Assembly (NCBI RefSeq): GCF_017742215.1
Contig: NZ_JAGHKP010000005.1
Coordinates: 1 to 64,000, forward strand
DNA length: 64,000 nucleotides
Direction of reading: 5' to 3'
Source: Chitinophaga chungangae
GTDB lineage: Bacteria; Bacteroidota; Bacteroidia; Chitinophagales; Chitinophagaceae
How positions within the stretch are numbered: position 1 is the first letter of the stretch; each line of letters opens with the position of its first letter. This document shows, piece by piece, positions 16,972-26,008 of this stretch. The position numbers and the translations under genes were made by a program. The notes beneath the pieces are model-generated. The model saw only the letters and a program-made list of their open reading frames with translations, ran no database searches and was not told the DNA's origin.

Positions 16972-17903
16972 AAAATTCAGTGATCAAAGGAAGCTTGTTT
17001 ATTGCGCTGGGAGCCGCCAGTTACGGCATGCTGGCCACATTCGTGAAGATGGCCTACCGGGAAGGGTTCAGTACGGGGGAAGTGACGTTGTCGCAATACA
17101 TGCTGGGCGTAACGGGGCTGTTTATCTTAACCCTGTTCCGGAAAAGGCAGCCCCCATCGGGCGTACAAACCGGGAGGATCAAAAGCGCCGGAAAGCTGAT
17201 CGTGGCGGGAACTTCCCTGGGGCTTACCAGTATCGCGTATTACAAGGCGGTGCAGTACATCCCGGTGAGCGTGGCGATCGTGCTACTGATGCAAACGGTT
17301 TGGATGGGCGTAATCCTGGAAATGATGTTGCATAAAAAAAAGCCGGGATGGCAAAAGATCATGTCGGTTTTTATCGCGCTTGCCGGCACCGTGCTGGCCG
17401 CGGGCCTGCCGGGGCGATCCGTAAGTATGAACTGGACGGGTATTGGCTGGGGAATGCTGGCGGCAGTGTGTTACACAGCAACGATGTATTCTTCCAACAA
17501 CGTTCAGTTGCAGATGCCGCCGCTGAAAAGAAGCCTTTATATGATTCTCGGGGGACTGATCATCATTGCCTGTATTTTTCATTCGTCGCTGTACGGTTTT
17601 TCCTGGCGGATATTTCTCAGCTGGGGCTTGGTACTGTCGCTTTTCGGAACAGTGCTGCCGCCGCTGTTGTTCACCATGGGTATGCCGCTCACAGGCATCG
17701 GTCCGGGCGCTATTATCTCGGCCATCGAAATACCGGTTACCGTAATGATGGCAAGCATACTCTTACACGAGCCGGTAAGCCCGCTGCAATGGGCCGGCGT
17801 TGTGCTGGTACTGTTTGCGGTAGTGATGATGAACGTGGGCGGGAAGACACGCATGAAACAGGAAAAGCATTTTCATAAACTTCAAAATCATAATGATCAA
17901 TGA
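16968..17903 (+). CDS. EamA/DMT family transporter
   Basis: 311 residues with about ten hydrophobic helices in two EamA halves. Each half holds the usual small-residue-rich pattern, for example GLTSIAYYKAVQYIPVSVAIVLLMQTVWMG-like helices and IGPGAIISAIEIPVTVMMASILLHEP in the second half. Drug/metabolite transporters export amino acids, nucleosides or drugs. The substrate cannot be told. It overlaps both neighbours by four bases. Confidence 0.88.
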   Translation: MKNSVIKGSLFIALGAASYGMLATFVKMAYREGFSTGEVTLSQYMLGVTGLFILTLFRKRQPPSGVQTGRIKSAGKLIVAGTSLGLTSIAYYKAVQYIPVSVAIVLLMQTVWMGVILEMMLHKKKPGWQKIMSVFIALAGTVLAAGLPGRSVSMNWTGIGWGMLAAVCYTATMYSSNNVQLQMPPLKRSLYMILGGLIIIACIFHSSLYGFSWRIFLSWGLVLSLFGTVLPPLLFTMGMPLTGIGPGAIISAIEIPVTVMMASILLHEPVSPLQWAGVVLVLFAVVMMNVGGKTRMKQEKHFHKLQNHNDQ

Positions 17904-18334
17904 CAACACGCATTAGAATCGACGCGGTTGAACCGGCGGGATACAAAGCTATTCTTGGATTGGAAAAATTCATCGAAAGCACGCCGCTCACCCGGACGCA
18001 TAAAGACCTGATCAAGATCAGGGCATCGCAGGTGAACGGCTGCGCATTTTGTATCGATATGCATACCAGGGAAGCGCGCAGGGCGGGCGAAACGGAACAG
18101 CGCATTTATGCGCTCAACGCCTGGCGCGATGCGCCGTTCTTTTCGGAGGAAGAGCGGTCCATCCTGGCATTGACCGAAGAAGTGACGCTGATCGGCGGTC
18201 ATGTATCGGACGAAACTTATGCGCAGGCCGCCGGATTGCTGGAAGAAACTTATCTCGCACAGGTGATCCTCGCGATCATCACAATTAATGCATGGAACAG
18301 GATTGGCATCACTACCAAACTGGTTCCGGCCTGA
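17900..18334 (+). CDS. Carboxymuconolactone decarboxylase/AhpD-like protein
   Basis: 144 residues, all-helical. The redox motif NGCAFCIDMHT (Cys48, Cys51, His55) is the AhpD-type peroxidase/thiol-reductase signature, and EAR/EERSILALTEEVT follows. Last gene of the azoreductase operon, overlapping EamA by four bases. Together the three genes look like a response to a reactive or electrophilic compound under MocR control. Confidence 0.9.
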   Translation: MTTRIRIDAVEPAGYKAILGLEKFIESTPLTRTHKDLIKIRASQVNGCAFCIDMHTREARRAGETEQRIYALNAWRDAPFFSEEERSILALTEEVTLIGGHVSDETYAQAAGLLEETYLAQVILAIITINAWNRIGITTKLVPA

Positions 18335-18403
18335 AGCTGAAACGACTGGTATGCCGTTTACGTAGGTTAAGCAGTAGCTGGCACGTCGTATTAGTTTGGT
18401 TTG

Positions 18404-18431
18404 AAAGGAGGCTTTTTAGCCTCCTTTTTTT
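18404..18431 (+). terminator. Terminator of the azoreductase operon
   Basis: AAAGGAGGCT (18404-18413) pairs with AGCCTCCTTT (18418-18427), ending in a T run. The rest of 18335-18645 shows no other clear element. Confidence 0.85.
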
Positions 18432-18645
18432 GTGCCGCCTTAACGGGCCCATCGCGGCCATAACCGGCCCGGAACTTTCTCATGCCGCTTGTCGCAGCGA
18501 TTGACCTTTGTTTTCGGCACGAGAGGCAGATAACCGTTCGCGATCATCCGGAAGACCCATAGGAACGGGCTTTCCCCCGAAAATACCTTTTTTATGCCGC
18601 GTCAGCGCTTTTTTTCTTTTATTTGTATCAAACAACCAAATCTAT

Positions 18646-19245
18646 TTGCCGACGAGCCTACCATATGAAGGAACGAGTGAAGTGCAGCTGATTGCAGAGG
18701 GCAACGAAAAGGCGTTTTTTGAGTTTTATAACCATCATGCCGGGCTTCTCCGGCCTTTCCTGGTCAGGTATACCCGCTCCGAAACAGACGTGGAGGACAT
18801 TATCCAGGAAACTTTCATAAAAATATGGCTTCACCGCGACCAGCTGCCGCAGATCGAAAACCTCCGCGCCTGGATCGTCCGCATCGCCACCCGCGTGTAC
18901 CTCGACCATGTAGACCGCGAGCTGCGCAGCCGCAACCGTAAGGAATCGTTCAGCCGCGACTGGTATGGTGCGGGGGAAGTGGTTTCCGAAGAGCGCACCC
19001 GGCTGCTGGAGATCCGCAAAAATATCCTTCATGCGCTGGACGGGCTTTCCGAACTACGGAAAAAGATCTTCCGCCTCAACCGTGAACTGGGAATGAAACC
19101 CGCCCAAATCGCCGAATTGCTCGATATGCCCGTCGGTACCGTTAAAAACCAGCTCTCCGCCGCCCTCCGGCAGGTACGCGACCAATTGGCCGCCTCCGGT
19201 TACGGACCGCTGATAGCCCTGTGGCTTATTTCCCGCTTTTTTTAA
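18646..19245 (+). CDS. ECF sigma factor of the SusCD locus (FecI-like)
   Basis: About 199 residues. Region 2 shows FYNHHAGLLRPFLVRYTRSETDVEDIIQETFIKIW-type sequence with the YTRSxxDVEDIIQETF signature. Region 4 ends with KPAQIAELLDMPVGTVKNQLSAAL. The frame is open further upstream without an ATG. I chose the TTG at 18646 (reading LPTSLPYEGTSEV, usual for the family); a GTG at 18682 is the alternative. Followed by FecR, SusC and SusD, the standard order for a sigma/anti-sigma-controlled TonB uptake locus. The C-terminus ends in a hydrophobic tail (PLIALWLISRFF), an unusual extension. Confidence 0.9.
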   Translation: MPTSLPYEGTSEVQLIAEGNEKAFFEFYNHHAGLLRPFLVRYTRSETDVEDIIQETFIKIWLHRDQLPQIENLRAWIVRIATRVYLDHVDRELRSRNRKESFSRDWYGAGEVVSEERTRLLEIRKNILHALDGLSELRKKIFRLNRELGMKPAQIAELLDMPVGTVKNQLSAALRQVRDQLAASGYGPLIALWLISRFF

Positions 19246-19341
19246 AAAAATCCTCTTTTTGCCGTGACGTTTTTTTCCCGGCGCCGTCTATCGATATAGA
19301 GGCGCATTATAATGCCTGTACGTCAACCAATAATTTCACTC

Positions 19342-20511
19342 ATGGATCAGCAACGGATCGATCATTTATTGAAACAATACGCCGCAGGCGAACTAACGGA
19401 AGAAGAACAGCAGGAGCTGGAAGCGCTGCTCGCGCAACCGGGACAAAAGGAGCTGGAAGAGCGCATCGCCGCGATAATGGGAGAGGAAGGCAGCCCGTCA
19501 TACACCGTCAGCGAAGAAAGGTCAAACGCTACTTTCGGCCGCATCCTGTCGGCAGACAAACCTTTGCGCAGGAAAGTAAAACCGGTTCGCCGCTGGCTGG
19601 CGGCGGCAGCGGCGGTTTTGCTCGTCGTGTCCGCGGGAGGTTATTTCCTGCTGAACCGCAGCCGGCAGCCCGTTGAAACGGCGCAATCGCAACCGCTGAA
19701 GCCGGAGAAAGCGCCCGGCCGCAATACGGCCATCCTGTACCTGGCAGACAGTTCGGCGGTGGAACTGGACAGTCTCGGCAACGGCATTCTCGCCGCGCAG
19801 GGCGGCACGCGTGTGATGATGGCCAACGGGCAATTGTCGTACCTGCCGCAGCCCGGCGGAAGCCCGCAAAAGCCGGCGTTTAACCGCATCGTTACGCCCA
19901 GGGGGGGAGAGTTCACCATCGTGTTGCCGGACGGCACGCGCGTATGGCTCAACGCGGCTTCTTCGCTCATTTTCCCGACCGCGTTCAGCGGCGCCAAAAG
20001 GGAAGTGGAACTGACGGGCGAAGCGTACATGCAGGTGGCGGAAGACAAAGCGCATCCTTTCGAGGTGAAGATCCGGGAGGTGAATATTTCCGTGCTGGGC
20101 ACACAGTTTAATATCATGGGGTACGAAGATGAATCGGGCATTGTGACCACGCTGGTATCCGGCTCAGTGCGCGTAACGGCCCCGGGCAACGACGCGCGGC
20201 TGCTGACGCCCGGTCAGCACGCGGTGGTGGACAGATCTGGCGCGCTGCGCATCGAAAAAGCCGACGTTGCGGAAGAAACCGCCTGGAAAAACGGCCGCAT
20301 TTACTTCGAGCGGGCGAATATCCGGCAGATCATGCGCCAGGTGTCCCGCTGGTACGATATAGACATCGAATATCGCGGCAATGTCGCCGATATGGATTTC
20401 ACCTGTACCGTTTCGCGCAGGGATAAATTGTCGAAACTGCTGGCCCTGCTGGAAATGACGGGGGCAGTCCATTTTACGATGGAAGGGAATACCATCGTGG
20501 TTCAACCATAA
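19342..20511 (+). CDS. FecR family anti-sigma factor
   Basis: 389 residues starting MDQQRIDHLLKQYAAGELTEEE, a helical N-terminus that holds the sigma factor. A membrane helix near residues 85-105 (WLAAAAAVLLVVSAGGYFLL) is followed by the periplasmic FecR domain (TPRGGEFTIVLPDGTRVWLNAASSL). The C-terminal DUF4974 region (FERANIRQIMRQVSRWYDIDIEY) resembles a secretin/TonB short N-terminal domain. It passes a substrate signal from the SusC STN domain to the ECF sigma. The in-frame ATG at 19312 is a less likely start. Confidence 0.93.
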   Translation: MDQQRIDHLLKQYAAGELTEEEQQELEALLAQPGQKELEERIAAIMGEEGSPSYTVSEERSNATFGRILSADKPLRRKVKPVRRWLAAAAAVLLVVSAGGYFLLNRSRQPVETAQSQPLKPEKAPGRNTAILYLADSSAVELDSLGNGILAAQGGTRVMMANGQLSYLPQPGGSPQKPAFNRIVTPRGGEFTIVLPDGTRVWLNAASSLIFPTAFSGAKREVELTGEAYMQVAEDKAHPFEVKIREVNISVLGTQFNIMGYEDESGIVTTLVSGSVRVTAPGNDARLLTPGQHAVVDRSGALRIEKADVAEETAWKNGRIYFERANIRQIMRQVSRWYDIDIEYRGNVADMDFTCTVSRRDKLSKLLALLEMTGAVHFTMEGNTIVVQP

Positions 20512-20794
20512 ATCGGGGTTCAACCCGTCACCCGCGGCGGAAGGTGCGCGGAGAAAAAAGTTGCCGGCGGGAAGCCGGTACGATCGTCGTTCAATCAAAC
20601 CAAATCTAATATTCAACCAAAAGAGACACTTATGCAGGTAACAACAAGATGATAAGCAGCCGCCCCCGACGGGGCGACTTATTTGGTCCGGGTATAAAAA
20701 AAGGCCGATGATGTTGACGCATCACCGGCCGGAGTATCGGATCGAACATTCGCAATTGACATTCCGCAAACATTAAATCCAACAATGCTAAAGT
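20512..20794 (+). other. FecR-SusC spacer
   Basis: 283 bases with no protein gene. It contains a plus-strand hairpin CGCCCC-CGAC-GGGGCG (about 20660-20675) and, at 20694-20730, a hairpin that works as a terminator on the minus strand. The latter suggests an antisense transcript. Confidence 0.5.
20694..20730 (-). terminator. Minus-strand intrinsic terminator upstream of susC-like gene
   Basis: On the minus strand GGCCGGTGATG (20730 to 20720) pairs with CATCATCGGCC (20713 to 20703) as an 11-base stem containing one G-U pair, followed by seven T. On the plus strand the same position would be an A-C mismatch and no T run follows, so the element is directional. No minus-strand gene lies to its right; susC runs the other way. 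Confidence 0.7.
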
Positions 20795-23700
20795 ATGAAA
20801 ATTACTGCTTTTGGGAGCGTCCCACCTATGCGCGGCCGGTTTCCCGCCAAAAGTTTATTAATTATGAGACTCATTTTTTTGTTGACGGTTGTAGCCACCC
20901 TTGAGAGCAGCGCTTCGGGCTGGGCGCAGACTGTTACGCTCAGCGTCAGGAATGCGCCGCTGGAAAAGGTGTTCCTCGAAATGAGACGGCAAACGGGCCG
21001 GCAGTTCGTGTTCAACTCGCAAATGCTGGACAGGGCCGCCAGGGTAACGCTTTCCGTCAAAAACGCACCGCTGGAGCAGGCGCTGAAGCTATCCCTCGCC
21101 GGGCAGCCGCTCACGTACGCCATCGTAGACAGCAGCGTAGTCATTAAACCGGCTCCCGTTACGGCGATCGCCGCGACACCGGACGCGAACGCCGCCATCG
21201 GCGTTACGGGCGTGGTGAAAAGCAAAGACGGTACGCCGCTGGCCGGCGTGTCTATCCTCGTGAAAGGCACCAACCTCGGCACGGTTACCGACGGCAACGG
21301 CCGCTTCGAACTGAAGAATGTCGCCGAAAACTCGGTATTGCTGTTCCGCTTCATCGGTTTCGCCGTAAAAGAAATAAAACTCTCGAACGCTTCCGCCAAC
21401 CTTAACGTTGTGCTCGAAGAATCGGAAAATAAGATGTCGGAAGTAGTAGTGACCGGTTACCAGAACGTAGACCGGAAACTGTTCACCGGCGCGAGTTCCA
21501 AAGTAAGCGCCAAAGACGCGGAGCGCAACGGCGTGCCTGATATTTCGCGTATGCTGGAAGGCCAGGTGGCCGGCGTATCCGTTCAGAACGTATCCGGCAC
21601 TTTCGGCGCGGCGCCCAAGATCCGCATTCGCGGCGCCACTTCGCTTTCCGGGGAAAACAAACCGTTGTGGGTGGTAGACGGCATCATCCTGGAAGACGTG
21701 GTGAACATTTCCAACGAAGCCCTTTCCACCGGCGACGCCAATACGCTGATCGGTTCTTCCGTGGCGGGGCTCAACCCGGACGATATCGAATCGTTCAACA
21801 TCCTGAAAGATGCGGCAGCCACGGCCATGTACGGCGCCCGCGCCATGAACGGCGTGATCGTGGTGACCACCAAACGCGGCCGCAACACTGAAGGCAAACC
21901 GCAGGTGAATTACACCGGCACCTTCACCACTTACCTCAAACCCACCTACGACCAGTTCGATATCATGAACTCTGCCGACCAGCTGTCTGTACTGCTGGAG
22001 CTGGAAAACAAAGGCTGGTATAATCACAGCAGCGTATCGCGCGGCGCCTACGGCGGCATCTTTTACAAGATGTACAACCAGATGTACGAATACGATGCCG
22101 TAACCGATACGTATACGCTGAAAAACACAACGGACGACCGTTTGAAGTTCCTCGAAAGGTATGCGAAAGCCAACACGGACTGGTTCGACCTGCTGTTCCG
22201 CAATTCGCTGCTGCAGGAACATTCCCTCAGCGTCAACTCCGGTTCCGCCAATTCGCAGACTTACTTTTCCACTTCGATGATGAAAGATAACGGAATGACG
22301 CTTGGCGACAACGTGACCCGCTACACCGCGAAGTTCCGCAACAACTTCCGCCTCAGCGAAAAACTCCGCGCCGAAGTATTGGTGAACGGCTCCGTGCGCG
22401 ACCAGCGAACACCCGGCACGCTCACCCGCAATTCAGATCCCGTGTACGGCGTTTATTCCCGCGATTTCGACATCAACCCGTATTCCTATGCGCTGAACAC
22501 CAGCCGCCTGATGACCCCTTACGATGCAGACGGCAACGAGGAATATTTCGTGCGGAACTATGCGCCCTTCAACATCATTAACGAACTGAACACGAACTAC
22601 CTGACCCTGAAAGGCATTGACCTGCAGGTGCAGGGCGGCATCAAATACAAGATCATTCCGCAGCTGGAATATTCTGTGGACGGGGCTTACCGCTATGCCA
22701 ACACCACCCGCGAGCATTACGTGCTGGAAGGTTCCAACATGGCCGAAGCTTTCCGCGCGGATTACGACGCCACCATTGCCGCGGGCAATATCAATCTTTA
22801 CACAGACCCGGACGATATCAATTCCCTGCCGGTAGTGGTGCTGCCCGACGGCGGTTTTTACAACACCACCATTAACTCGCTGAAGAATTTCTATTTCCGC
22901 CAGAACCTTGAATACGACAACACTTTCAACAAAGTGCACCGTTTCAATTTTTTCGGATCGATGGAATTGCGCGGCACCGACCGTAAAAACTCCGCGTATG
23001 AAGGCATCGGCTACCAGTATGCGAACGGCGGACTGGTGAACCCCAATTACCGTTATTTCAAAAAAATGATCGAAGGCGGCGATCCGTATTTTATGATGAA
23101 CTACGGGGCTGAACGTTTCGCGGCATTCATGGGCCGCGCGGCATATGCTTTCGGCGAAAAATACAGCGTGAACGCCACCGCCCGGTACGACGGCTCCAAC
23201 AAAATGGGCAAATCCAAAGTAGCGCGCTGGCTGCCCACCTGGAACGTGTCCGGCGCATGGCACCTGGACAATGAACCGTTTTACGGGGAAGGCATCAAAA
23301 AAGTGCTGTCCGGCGCCACGCTGCGCGGTACCTACGGCATGACGGCCAGCATCGGCGATGCGCGCAACTCTTCCGCCGTGTTCTACAACCGCGTGACCTA
23401 CCGCCCTTACGAAAACGAAAAAGAATCCGGCGTTTTCCTGAGCGGCCTCGAAAACTCAGAACTGACCTGGGAAAAAATGTACGAACTGAACATCGGCGCC
23501 AACCTCGCATTGTTCAACAAGATCGATCTCACCATCGACTGGTATCGTCGCAATTCCTTCGATCTCATCGGCAGTCTCAATACCTCCGGCATCGGCGGCC
23601 AGTTTGTAAAAACGGCCAACTATGCGGACATGAAAGCGAGCGGCCTCGAATTTACCATCGCCGGCAACCCCGTTGCGTCCCGCGGTTTCCGATGGAGAAC

Positions 23701-24505
23701 ACAGTTCAACATCGCGATGAACAAAAACGAGATCACCAATCTGGATATCAACCCGAGCATCTGGACCAACGCCCGCGCGGAAGGCGGCATGCGCACCGGT
23801 TTCGCGCAACGCGGCCTGTATTCCATTCCCTTCGCCGGCCTCGACCCTGAATACGGTTACCCGACCTATAAAACGCTCGACGACAAAAGCCCGGTTACCA
23901 CCACTTACGTTCGTTTGCAGGACGAAGACAAAAATTACCTGGTATATCACGGCCCTACCGACCCGACGCTTACCGGCGGTTTTTACAACAGCTTTTCCTA
24001 TAAAAATTTTTCGCTCTCCACGCTGCTGACCTTTGCGGCCGGCAACTGGATCCGTTTGCAGCCTTCTTTCGCCGCCTCGTATTCGGACATGTACACATTG
24101 TCTAACCGGATGAACGACCGCTGGCTGCAGTCAGGCGACGAAAAACGCACCAATATCCCGTCGCTGCTGGGCGTGTACCATGTCGTGAACGGCGTGACGA
24201 ATGGCTCCACCGGCGCGGTAGTGGACGGTGTATACCCTTACAACGCCTACAACTATTCCACCGAAGCCGTCGCCAAAGGCGATTTTATACGCCTGAAAAG
24301 GGTCGCGCTGGATTACACGCTGCCCGCCCGCCTGATCTCGCGCATCGGCCTCCGCAGCGCGCAGCTGTCGCTGGTAGGGAACAACATCGCGCTGCTGTAC
24401 TCCGACAAAAAACTGTATGGCGCCGATCCTGAGTTCTTCAACAACGGCGGCGTTGCGATGCCGATCCCCAAACAATATACGCTGGCCGTAAAAGTGGGGC
24501 TCTAA
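20795..24505 (+). CDS. SusC/RagA family TonB-dependent outer-membrane transporter with STN domain
   Basis: 1,236 residues. A signal peptide ends near GWAQ (residue 45). The STN signalling domain follows (TVTLSVRNAPLEKVFLEM), then a carboxypeptidase-like beta-sandwich (GVVKSKDGTPLAGVSILVKG), a plug (VVVTGYQNVDRKLFTGA; LKDAAATAMYGARAMNGVIVV) and a long beta barrel. It imports a polymeric or oligomeric substrate with the SusD partner downstream, powered by TonB. The STN domain fits control by the FecR/ECF pair upstream. An internal ATG at 20864 (MRLIFLL) would give a shorter signal peptide and is a possible start. Substrate unknown. Confidence 0.96.
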   Translation: MKITAFGSVPPMRGRFPAKSLLIMRLIFLLTVVATLESSASGWAQTVTLSVRNAPLEKVFLEMRRQTGRQFVFNSQMLDRAARVTLSVKNAPLEQALKLSLAGQPLTYAIVDSSVVIKPAPVTAIAATPDANAAIGVTGVVKSKDGTPLAGVSILVKGTNLGTVTDGNGRFELKNVAENSVLLFRFIGFAVKEIKLSNASANLNVVLEESENKMSEVVVTGYQNVDRKLFTGASSKVSAKDAERNGVPDISRMLEGQVAGVSVQNVSGTFGAAPKIRIRGATSLSGENKPLWVVDGIILEDVVNISNEALSTGDANTLIGSSVAGLNPDDIESFNILKDAAATAMYGARAMNGVIVVTTKRGRNTEGKPQVNYTGTFTTYLKPTYDQFDIMNSADQLSVLLELENKGWYNHSSVSRGAYGGIFYKMYNQMYEYDAVTDTYTLKNTTDDRLKFLERYAKANTDWFDLLFRNSLLQEHSLSVNSGSANSQTYFSTSMMKDNGMTLGDNVTRYTAKFRNNFRLSEKLRAEVLVNGSVRDQRTPGTLTRNSDPVYGVYSRDFDINPYSYALNTSRLMTPYDADGNEEYFVRNYAPFNIINELNTNYLTLKGIDLQVQGGIKYKIIPQLEYSVDGAYRYANTTREHYVLEGSNMAEAFRADYDATIAAGNINLYTDPDDINSLPVVVLPDGGFYNTTINSLKNFYFRQNLEYDNTFNKVHRFNFFGSMELRGTDRKNSAYEGIGYQYANGGLVNPNYRYFKKMIEGGDPYFMMNYGAERFAAFMGRAAYAFGEKYSVNATARYDGSNKMGKSKVARWLPTWNVSGAWHLDNEPFYGEGIKKVLSGATLRGTYGMTASIGDARNSSAVFYNRVTYRPYENEKESGVFLSGLENSELTWEKMYELNIGANLALFNKIDLTIDWYRRNSFDLIGSLNTSGIGGQFVKTANYADMKASGLEFTIAGNPVASRGFRWRTQFNIAMNKNEITNLDINPSIWTNARAEGGMRTGFAQRGLYSIPFAGLDPEYGYPTYKTLDDKSPVTTTYVRLQDEDKNYLVYHGPTDPTLTGGFYNSFSYKNFSLSTLLTFAAGNWIRLQPSFAASYSDMYTLSNRMNDRWLQSGDEKRTNIPSLLGVYHVVNGVTNGSTGAVVDGVYPYNAYNYSTEAVAKGDFIRLKRVALDYTLPARLISRIGLRSAQLSLVGNNIALLYSDKKLYGADPEFFNNGGVAMPIPKQYTLAVKVGL

Positions 24506-24533
24506 ACTGAAACCATTAAACCGACAACAAACC

Positions 24534-26006
24534 ATGAAAAATAAGATCATATACGGCCTGTTACTGCTGGGAACGATCGTGGCGCCTTCGTGCAGCAAAT
24601 ACCTGGAGGTAACTCCCGATAACCGGGCCGAAATCAATACCGTGGAGAAAGTGGCAGGGCTGCTGGTGTCTGCCTACCCGGACAGGCATTACCTGTTCGC
24701 GGAATCCGCATCCGACAATGCGGAAGACCGTACCCGCGCGTTATCAAGCAACCAGTCGCAGCCCTACGTGGACCTTTACATGTGGAGAGACCCCGAAGGC
24801 TCGGGCAACAGTACACCCGCGGAATACTGGAATGCCTGTTATTCAGCCATTGCGGCGGCCAATCATGCGCTGCAGGCCATCGAGGAGAACAATCTCGGCA
24901 ACCAGGCGAAGCCGTTCAAAGGAGAAGCGCTTATCGCGCGGGCTTATTGCCATCATATGCTGGTAACGCTTTTTGCGCAGGCGTACGAGATCGGCGGGGC
25001 AAACAGCGGGATGGGCGTGCCGTACGTAATGGAACCGGAAACCGTAGTGTCTAAACAATACGACCGCGGCACCGTTGCCAGCGTGTACGCGCAGATCGAA
25101 AAAGACCTGACGGAGGGCCTGGCATTGCTGGCCGGCGGCAGCTGGCAGGTGCCGAAGTATCACTTCACCCCGCAGGCGGCGCATGCGTTCGCGGCGCGTT
25201 TTTACCTGTTCAAAGGCGATTGGGACAAAGTGATCGAACACGCATCGGCCATTTTCCCGGAGAATAATTTCTACGACAATATCCGCCAGTATGCCGGCAA
25301 CCTGTACAACCTCACGTCCGACGAGCACCGCCAGGATTACACCAAAGCCGAAAGGCCCTTCAACCTCCTGCTCGCCAACACCTATTCCGTGTATCACCGC
25401 AGCAGTGGCGCGGGAGCGAACCGTTACGGTTTCGGGGAACAGGTGAAAAATCACTACGCAGGCACTACCGTGTTCGGCGCCGTGTTCCGCACCAGGCTGT
25501 TCAGCTGGGGCGCGCCCAATTACAACCCGGGCAAGTTCAACGAATATTTCCATTACACCAACGTGGCGCAGGGCATCGGTTACCCGTACATCATGATGCC
25601 GCTTTTCACGGCAGACGAAGCGCTGATGAACCGCGCCGAAGCATATATCCAGAAACAGAATTACACCCTGGCGATCAACGACCTCAACGATTTCGCCCGT
25701 TCGCGCATCGTGAATTTCTCCGCCGCCACACACGGGCTCACCATGGAGAAAGCAAAAACTTTCACCGGCAGGGCGGACGATAAGGAAGCAATGCTGGAAG
25801 CGCTGCTGGATTCGAAAAAACGCGCGTTCATATGGGAAGGTATCCGCTGGATGGACATTCTCCGTCACAAGCTGACCGTAAAACATAACCATATAGACGA
25901 CAGCGGAACCGAAACGTTCACCGAACTGAAACCCGGCGACAACCGCAGGATGTTCCAGCTGCCGCAGGAAGTAAAACTTTCAGGTGTACCCTTAAATCCC
26001 AGATAA
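24534..26006 (+). CDS. SusD/RagB family substrate-binding lipoprotein
   Basis: 490 residues. The lipoprotein signal peptide has its lipobox at VAPSC (Cys20). The helical SusD fold is supported by DLYMWRDPEGSGNSTPAEYWNACYSAI-type sequence near residues 80-105, KGEALIARAYCHHMLV, and the C-terminal KKRAFIWEGIRWMDILRHKL and FQLPQEVKLSG ends. It sits on the SusC barrel as a lid and selects the substrate. It starts 28 bases after SusC. Confidence 0.95.
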   Translation: MKNKIIYGLLLLGTIVAPSCSKYLEVTPDNRAEINTVEKVAGLLVSAYPDRHYLFAESASDNAEDRTRALSSNQSQPYVDLYMWRDPEGSGNSTPAEYWNACYSAIAAANHALQAIEENNLGNQAKPFKGEALIARAYCHHMLVTLFAQAYEIGGANSGMGVPYVMEPETVVSKQYDRGTVASVYAQIEKDLTEGLALLAGGSWQVPKYHFTPQAAHAFAARFYLFKGDWDKVIEHASAIFPENNFYDNIRQYAGNLYNLTSDEHRQDYTKAERPFNLLLANTYSVYHRSSGAGANRYGFGEQVKNHYAGTTVFGAVFRTRLFSWGAPNYNPGKFNEYFHYTNVAQGIGYPYIMMPLFTADEALMNRAEAYIQKQNYTLAINDLNDFARSRIVNFSAATHGLTMEKAKTFTGRADDKEAMLEALLDSKKRAFIWEGIRWMDILRHKLTVKHNHIDDSGTETFTELKPGDNRRMFQLPQEVKLSGVPLNPR

Positions 26007-26008
26007 TC

